DNA of 64,000 nt from Eubacterium sp. Its GTDB lineage: Bacteria > Bacillota_A > Clostridia > Lachnospirales > Lachnospiraceae. Below the pieces are notes generated by a model. It worked only from the letters and a program-made list of their open reading frames with translations, was not told the origin of the DNA and did not search any database. Made by a program: the position numbers and the translations under genes. The stretch covers positions 1-64,000 of the forward strand of contig JAILEL010000158.1 in NCBI GenBank assembly GCA_024687845.1, written 5' to 3'. Below are positions 58,475 through 64,000 of this stretch, piece by piece. The first letter of the stretch is position 1, and the number at the start of each line of letters is the position of its first letter.

Positions 58475-60654
58475 TCTACTATCCTCTTAAACTTTTTGTC
58501 AAGTTCATCCTTAGTCATCTTTATAATAGTTGGTCTTCCATGAGGGCATGTATAAGGATTCTTCAGAGCCATAAGTCTGTCCATCAAGGTTTCAACCTCC
58601 TGAACTGTTATTTTCTGATTTCCTTTTACAGCCGCCTTGCATCCCATCGTGGCAATCTTTCTGACAAATATATCTTCTGTGAGACCAGTCACATCATCAG
58701 CAAGATACGCAGCAATCTCAGTAAATACATCCCTACTGTCAAGCCCCAGAAGGTTTGCTGGTACCGCAGATATCTTTACATCATTTCCGCCAAAGTCCTC
58801 AACTTCAAAACCAGTCTTTTTAAAGTAATCAAGATTGTTCATCACGGCTAGCTTTTCTCTACTGGATAAGGTTTCAATAACTGGTGGAAATATATTTTGC
58901 GACATAATCTGTCTGTTTCTGAACTCTTCCATAAAGGTTTCGTAATTAACCTTTTCATGTGCAGCATGCTGATCCATCAGATAGAGCGAATCTTCGTACT
59001 CAGTAATCCAGTAGGTATCAAATGCAAGTCCTATTATTCTATGCTTTGGACGTGCCTCTTTAGATAGATATCTTTCCTCAGTAAGTTCTTCCTGTTTATA
59101 GGTAATCTTGTCGACCGAATTAGTGGCAATCTTGTTACCTGTATTATTGAAAACCTGTGAATTATCCTTTTTCTCAATATATGATTGATTATTATCTTCT
59201 AATTGATTTTTATCTTCTAATCGTTTTTCATCATCAACATTTGATTGATTTACATCATTTAATTGATTTACATTATCTGATTGTTTTTCATCCGAATCAG
59301 CTGATGAAAGATTTTCAGTCGTATGACCAAAGAGCTTATCTCTATATTCTTTAGGAAGCAGGCTTTCTAATATAGAGTAATCACCAGTAATCTTCTCCTG
59401 TTTATCGGATTTAAAACTGCTGGAATTATTTACGCTATTTGTATTATTTCTGAACGTAGAATTATCAGCCGAGGTTTTATCAATATCTGAATCATAAGTA
59501 GCGGCTTTTTCATTCGTTGTATTAACAGTTTGAAAGTCAGCAGATACCTTAGTGCTAGTAGGGAATCCTCTTCTTTCTTCCACCATATCAGTCTCAACCT
59601 TTTGCGGCTTCGGTTCTGGTGTATAGAAGGAACCTTTTGTTCTATAATCTGCTTCCGATTCAGGAATCATTTCCTTTTGAGCAAGGGCATCAGCCACTGC
59701 ATGAAAAACAGAGCTGAAAAGCGCCTTCTCATCATCAAAACGAAATTCTCTCTTGGCTGGATGTACATTAACATCCACCATATATGGAGGAACTTCAATA
59801 AATAGTGCAGTATAAGGAAACTTATGCTGCATTATATGAGTTTTATACGCTTCCTCAATAGCTCTATTAACAACATTACTTTTTATATATCTACGATTCA
59901 CAAAATAATTCTCAAAGCTTCTGTTTCCTTTGGAAATGAAAGGCTTTCCAACGTATCCATATATCTTTATATCTCCAGATTCATAATCAACTTCCAGAAG
60001 ACTCTTAGTAATGTCTTTGCCATATAAAGAATAAATTGTATTTTTTAAATCACCATCTCCTTTGGTATCAACGATAGTCTTGCCTGATGAGATGAGCTTA
60101 ATGGCTATCTCTGGATTAGCCAGTGCAATATGAGACATCAGATCATTTATATAAGCGCCTTCTGTCATATTGGTTTTAAGGAATTTTAGTCTTGCAGGAG
60201 TGTTAAAGAAAATATTGCGAGTAATAATAGTTGTACCATCAGGTGCTCCTGTTTCAGTATACTCAATTTCTTTTCCACCGTGTATAACATACTTAAAGCC
60301 TGACAACGAGGAATGTGTTTTAGTAATCATTTCCACTTTAGATACTGCAGCTATGGTGGATAAAGCCTCACCTCTGAATCCAAGTGAAACCAGAGATAGC
60401 AGATCATCAATATTATCAAGCTTACTTGTAGCGTGACTAACATAAGCCTTCCTGATATCCTCTTCCTCTATACCGGAGCCGTTATCTGTAACTCTGATCA
60501 TAGAAGTTCCACCATCTGTTATTTCAACTGTAATTCTGGTAGCTCCAGCATCTATTGAATTTTCAACCAATTCCTTAACAACCGAAGCAGGTCTTTCAAT
60601 AACCTCCCCTGCTGCAATCTTATCTATAGTATGTTGATCTAATATCCTTATCAT
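58471..60654 (-). CDS. mutL: DNA mismatch repair protein MutL
   Basis: A 727-residue protein. The GHKL ATPase domain (1-330) has ELVENSIDAGAT, DNGSGI and SLGFRGEALSTIA. A long linker (about 340-530) is rich in Asn, Asp and Gln and contains repeated DVNQ/DNNQ units. The C-terminal domain carries the endonuclease motif DQHAAHEKVNYE, a second conserved GCKAAVKGNQKI and CPHGRPT. The endonuclease motif fits methyl-independent mismatch repair. AAGGA lies 7 bases before the ATG. Confidence 0.96.
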   Translation of the reverse strand: MIRILDQHTIDKIAAGEVIERPASVVKELVENSIDAGATRITVEITDGGTSMIRVTDNGSGIEEEDIRKAYVSHATSKLDNIDDLLSLVSLGFRGEALSTIAAVSKVEMITKTHSSLSGFKYVIHGGKEIEYTETGAPDGTTIITRNIFFNTPARLKFLKTNMTEGAYINDLMSHIALANPEIAIKLISSGKTIVDTKGDGDLKNTIYSLYGKDITKSLLEVDYESGDIKIYGYVGKPFISKGNRSFENYFVNRRYIKSNVVNRAIEEAYKTHIMQHKFPYTALFIEVPPYMVDVNVHPAKREFRFDDEKALFSSVFHAVADALAQKEMIPESEADYRTKGSFYTPEPKPQKVETDMVEERRGFPTSTKVSADFQTVNTTNEKAATYDSDIDKTSADNSTFRNNTNSVNNSSSFKSDKQEKITGDYSILESLLPKEYRDKLFGHTTENLSSADSDEKQSDNVNQLNDVNQSNVDDEKRLEDKNQLEDNNQSYIEKKDNSQVFNNTGNKIATNSVDKITYKQEELTEERYLSKEARPKHRIIGLAFDTYWITEYEDSLYLMDQHAAHEKVNYETFMEEFRNRQIMSQNIFPPVIETLSSREKLAVMNNLDYFKKTGFEVEDFGGNDVKISAVPANLLGLDSRDVFTEIAAYLADDVTGLTEDIFVRKIATMGCKAAVKGNQKITVQEVETLMDRLMALKNPYTCPHGRPTIIKMTKDELDKKFKRIVE
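59181..59285. repeat. Imperfect tandem repeat in the MutL linker
   Basis: The TTGATT unit recurs with spacings of mostly 18 bases or close to it (for example TGATTGATTTACATC, AATTGATTTACATTA), coding for a run of (Asp/Asn)-x-Asn-Gln units. It is likely a slippage-prone stretch in a disordered linker. Confidence 0.55.
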
Positions 60655-60695
60655 GTTGTTATCCTTATTTAAACAAATATTATAGTGATATAACG

Positions 60696-63404
60696 TTATT
60701 TAAGTCTCTCTTTTAGCTCCTGCAAATAAAGCAGAGCCTTCACAGGAGTCATATTATCAAGATCCATATTCTTTAATTCTGTAGTTATATTCATCTCCTC
60801 CGATGTTGCAAACATGGATAGCTGACCTGGAGTATCTTTTCCACCTTTATTTCCTTTACGGCCATTATCAATATCTTTATGTGTAGTGACAACCTTCATA
60901 TTTCTTGAGCGGCCGGTTATATCTTCGTCAGAAAGGTAGGCAGCTATTTCTTTGGCTCTATCTGTCACTACCGCCGGAACTCCTGCCAGTTCTGCAACTT
61001 CAATACCATAGGAGCGGTCTGCACCACCATGAATGATTTTTCTGAGGAATATCAGCTTATCTCCATCATGCTTAATCGCAATTGAATAATTGTTGACTGA
61101 GGAAAGCTTATCCTCAAGAGTTGTAAGCTCATGATAATGAGTAGCAAATAACGTCTTAGCCCCAAGAGCATCACTATCAGCTATATATTCAACAACAGAC
61201 CATGCAATAGACAGTCCATCGAAGGTTGAAGTACCTCGGCCTATCTCATCCATAATAATAAGAGAATCTCTTGTAGCATTTCTGAGAATATTTGCAACCT
61301 CACTCATTTCAACCATGAAGGTTGACTGTCCCTGGGCAAGGTCATCACTTGCTCCAACTCTTGTAAATATCCTGTCACTAATAGAAATATCAGCATTATC
61401 AGCAGGAACGAAGGAACCAATCTGTGCCATAAGACATATAAGGGCAGTCTGTCTCATATAAGTTGATTTACCAGCCATATTGGGACCGGTAATAATCATT
61501 ATCCTGTTTCCCTGACTATCAAGGAAGGTATCATTAGGAATAAAATCATCATTTTTAAGCATATGCTCAATAACAGGATGACGGCCATTTTTGATATCAA
61601 TTACACCACTCTGATTAAGCCCTGGTCTTACATAATTATTCTTTACAGCAACATAAGAAAGAGATGCAAGTGCATCCACAAGAGCAATATATGAAGCTGT
61701 TTTCTGTACTCTGACAGTATCAAGAGCAAGTCTGTCACGAAGCTTTACAAATTCATCATATTCAAGACCGTATAGATTCTCTTCAGCGCTGAGAATATCT
61801 GATGATAAGCGTGAAAGTTCATCAGTAGTAAAACGTTCAGCATTGGTAAGAGTTTGCTTACGAATAAAATAATCCGGAACCATAGAAAGATATGAATTTG
61901 TTACTTCGAAGAAATATCCAAAAACACGATTAAACTTTATTCTCAGATTCTTAATTCCTGTCTTTTCTCTTTCTTTATTCTCAAGCTCCGTCAGAATGGT
62001 CTTGGAATTAAGTTTTTTATTTCTATAATCATCGATAATTTCATTATATCCAGTTTTAAAGATTCCACCTTCACGAACTGTAATTGGAGCATCCTCGCTA
62101 ATTGATGCTTCTAATAATTCATGAATATCCCTCAGGGGATCGAAATCATCAGCAATCCCACCAAGAAGTCTTCCATTAAATTCAGATAATAGCTGTTTTA
62201 TAAAAGGAAGATATTCGAGGGAGGTTTTAAATGCCAGCATATCTCTAGGATTAGCACTTCTCATAGTTATACGTGTTATTAATCTTTCAAGATCATATAT
62301 TGAACTGAGATATTCTCTCATTTCATCCCTGGACATCAAATTAACATTAAATGCCTCAACAGCATCAAGTCTGTCATTTATACTTTCGATATTCATAAGT
62401 GGTGTCTCAACAAAGCTTCTCAGCTTTCTTGCACCCATAGCTGTTTTAGTTTTATCAAGAATCCAAAGAAGTGAGCCTTTTTTTGCACCATCTCTCATAG
62501 TTTCCAGAAGTTCCAGATTTCTTCTGGTAGCACTGTCTATGATCATATAATCGTTTGAATAATAGATCTTTAGAGAGTTAATCTGATCCAGCGAACTCAT
62601 CTGGGTTTCATACAGATAAGAAAGCAGAGCTCCAACAGCTGCTGTTGTTTCAGGAATATCTTTAAGACCAAGTCCTTCGATACCAGAAACATTAAACTGT
62701 TTTTCTATGTTGGAAATTGTTTCATCCGAACTGAAATAATTTTCAAATACATAGCTTTCAGTAATGGATAATTTATCAATAATATCCTTATAAGTTGACA
62801 TAAAATCATTATTGTCAATCAAAGGTGTCTTTTCAGATAAAACTATTTCCTTGGGTTCATATTTTGTTATCTCATCAATAACTTTATTAAAGGTAGAAAC
62901 ACTTGTACAAAGGAATTCTCCGGTAGAAATGTCAGATACAGCTATTCCATAGCCATTTCTTTTTAAAGAGCCATTATTCTTAGCAAAGCTGTATAAGCAC
63001 ATTATATAATTATTGTTATCATCTTTAAGACTATTATCTCCCATATTGGTTCCCGGAGTAACAACCTTAATAACTTTTCTTTCAACCAGACCTTTTGCAA
63101 GCTTCGGATCCTGTACCTGCTCACAGATAGCAACCTTATAACCCTTCTCAATAAGTCTGGAAATGTAAACTTCTGCAGCATGATATGGAATACCACACAT
63201 AGGTGCTCTCTCCTCCATACCGCAATCTTTTCCAGTAAGGGTCAGTTCCAGTTCTCTAGAAACATTTTCTGCATCATCAAAAAACATTTCATAAAAATCT
63301 CCAAGTCTGTAGAAAAGCACACAGTCCGGATGTTCTTCTTTAGTTTTTAGGTAATGCTGCATCATAGGTGACAGCTTACGTCTAACTTCTTCAGTTAAGT
63401 TCAT
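60696..63404 (-). CDS. mutS: DNA mismatch repair protein MutS
   Basis: A 902-residue mismatch sensor. It has the N-terminal mismatch-binding FYEMF motif (RLGDFYEMFFDDA), lever and clamp regions, the ABC ATPase with Walker A GPNMAGKSTYM and Walker B DEIGRGTSTFDG, and a C-terminal helix region. The start ATG overlaps the miaB stop by 4 bases (ATGA), and GGAG lies 7 bases upstream. mutL follows after 41 bases. Confidence 0.97.
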   Translation of the reverse strand: MNLTEEVRRKLSPMMQHYLKTKEEHPDCVLFYRLGDFYEMFFDDAENVSRELELTLTGKDCGMEERAPMCGIPYHAAEVYISRLIEKGYKVAICEQVQDPKLAKGLVERKVIKVVTPGTNMGDNSLKDDNNNYIMCLYSFAKNNGSLKRNGYGIAVSDISTGEFLCTSVSTFNKVIDEITKYEPKEIVLSEKTPLIDNNDFMSTYKDIIDKLSITESYVFENYFSSDETISNIEKQFNVSGIEGLGLKDIPETTAAVGALLSYLYETQMSSLDQINSLKIYYSNDYMIIDSATRRNLELLETMRDGAKKGSLLWILDKTKTAMGARKLRSFVETPLMNIESINDRLDAVEAFNVNLMSRDEMREYLSSIYDLERLITRITMRSANPRDMLAFKTSLEYLPFIKQLLSEFNGRLLGGIADDFDPLRDIHELLEASISEDAPITVREGGIFKTGYNEIIDDYRNKKLNSKTILTELENKEREKTGIKNLRIKFNRVFGYFFEVTNSYLSMVPDYFIRKQTLTNAERFTTDELSRLSSDILSAEENLYGLEYDEFVKLRDRLALDTVRVQKTASYIALVDALASLSYVAVKNNYVRPGLNQSGVIDIKNGRHPVIEHMLKNDDFIPNDTFLDSQGNRIMIITGPNMAGKSTYMRQTALICLMAQIGSFVPADNADISISDRIFTRVGASDDLAQGQSTFMVEMSEVANILRNATRDSLIIMDEIGRGTSTFDGLSIAWSVVEYIADSDALGAKTLFATHYHELTTLEDKLSSVNNYSIAIKHDGDKLIFLRKIIHGGADRSYGIEVAELAGVPAVVTDRAKEIAAYLSDEDITGRSRNMKVVTTHKDIDNGRKGNKGGKDTPGQLSMFATSEEMNITTELKNMDLDNMTPVKALLYLQELKERLK

Positions 63405-64000
63405 ACCATTTCTCCGATGTAGTAAAATCCTTTTGCCTCGTCTAATCTAACATTTACGAATTGTCCAATAAGAGCTTCATTCCCTGGAAAATGTACAAGT
63501 ATATTATTATCCATTCTGCCTGTTACATATCCATCCATATGGTCATTCAGACATTCAACAAGAACCTCTTTTGTCTGACCTGTAAATCTTGCACTTTGCA
63601 CTGATGATGTTTCTCTAACCAGCTCCAGCAGTCTGCTAAATCTTTCATTCACAACATCTTCAGGGACCTGCTCCATGGTAGCAGCCGGTGTTCCGGTTCT
63701 GATGGAGTATATAAAAGTAAATGCCTGATCGTACTTTGCATATCTCACAACATCCAAAGTATCCTGAAAATCTTCTTCGGTTTCTCCAGGAAATCCAACC
63801 ATAATGTCTGTAGTCAGAGACACATCAGGAAGCTTTTCTCTAACCTTATCAATTAATGCAAGGTATTGATCTTTGGTATATCTTCTGTTCATTCTTCGAA
63901 GTATTTCTGTTGACCCCGCCTGGAACGGAAGATGTATGTGTCTTGCAATCTTTGGATTCCTTGCTATAACATCCAGAAGCTTATCAGACAGGTCCTTCGG
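63401..64000 (-). CDS. miaB: tRNA-2-methylthio-N6-dimethylallyladenosine synthase MiaB, C-terminal part (runs off the window)
   Basis: The frame is open to the window edge, giving the last 199 residues. It contains the end of the radical-SAM domain (HIHLPFQAGSTEILRRMNRR, TTDIMVGFPGETEEDFQDTL, FTFIYSIRTGTPAATM) and a C-terminal TRAM domain (about the last 65 residues, TKEVLVECLN onward). The cluster-binding Cys residues would be outside the window. MiaB adds a methylthio group to i6A37 made by MiaA. It overlaps mutS by 4 bases, so miaB-mutS-mutL-miaA are probably one transcript. Confidence 0.95.
   Translation of the reverse strand, partial: PKDLSDKLLDVIARNPKIARHIHLPFQAGSTEILRRMNRRYTKDQYLALIDKVREKLPDVSLTTDIMVGFPGETEEDFQDTLDVVRYAKYDQAFTFIYSIRTGTPAATMEQVPEDVVNERFSRLLELVRETSSVQSARFTGQTKEVLVECLNDHMDGYVTGRMDNNILVHFPGNEALIGQFVNVRLDEAKGFYYIGEMV

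Noticed and set aside
1..64000. CRISPR array, rRNA, tRNA or insertion sequence
   Set aside because: No regularly spaced direct repeats, no cloverleaf with a tRNA anticodon arm, no rRNA signature and no transposase frame were found; the 227-bp repeat is palindromic and dispersed.

Overview
The window looks like a chromosomal segment of a low-GC Gram-positive anaerobe of the class Clostridia, most likely Lachnospiraceae (genus not resolved). The evidence is an L27 with a cleavable N-terminal extension next to its protease Prp, a split HisZ/short-HisG enzyme, an AlaS with a Cys-rich insert of clostridial type, SepF/DivIVA division genes, AGGAG-type ribosome binding sites, A+T-rich intergenic DNA, and plant-polysaccharide enzymes (GH9 cellulase, GH51 arabinofuranosidase).

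Layout. 1-0.75 kb (minus): the start of a CorA-like protein and a small FeoB-associated Cys-rich protein with a Fur-box-like dyad upstream. 0.9-1.3 kb: an intact 227-bp structured repeat and a truncated copy. 1.3-12.8 kb (plus): cytidine deaminase, M16C peptidase, Era, a secreted GH9 cellulase, then L21 leader-rplU-prp-rpmA-obg, a second full repeat, yhbY, nadD, yqeK and rsfS. 12.8-18.2 kb: an orphan ORF and hisZ-G-D-B-IE. 18.2-31.8 kb: alaS, rpsU, phoH, ybeY, a DUF3048 lipoprotein, two FAD proteins, proB, a patatin, pepD and an MscS channel. 31.8-37.8 kb: a membrane diguanylate cyclase (minus), a GH51 enzyme and an NSS-type symporter. 37.8-41 kb is the most accessory part: an orphan ORF, a fluoride riboswitch driving a cation:proton antiporter, an internally shortened Nmad3-like gene, a sugar-epimerase remnant, a truncated repeat and a flavin reductase.

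From 41 kb to the end every gene is on the minus strand. Reading in transcription direction from the right edge: miaB (partial), mutS, mutL, miaA, an aluminium-resistance/methionine-gamma-lyase-family enzyme, radC, mreC, mreD, PBP2, rodA, an MgsA-like protein lacking a key catalytic Asp, a D,D-carboxypeptidase, an HlyD-like adaptor, yggS, sepF, divIVA, lspA, rluD, maf and a XerS-like tyrosine recombinase. This is a nearly continuous genome-maintenance and cell-elongation/division cluster.

The most interesting points are: (1) the XerS-like recombinase lies exactly where gene orientation converges and has, just upstream, a 24-bp imperfect inverted repeat resembling the streptococcal/lactococcal difSL site, followed by a 167-bp cloverleaf-like leader; (2) a ~227-bp repeat with perfect terminal inverted repeats and internal hairpins whose two full copies differ by paired (covarying) changes; (3) a well-formed fluoride riboswitch with a visible terminator switch ahead of an antiporter; (4) an MgsA-like protein with Val in place of the catalytic Asp. 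No rRNA, tRNA, CRISPR array, insertion sequence or prophage was found.
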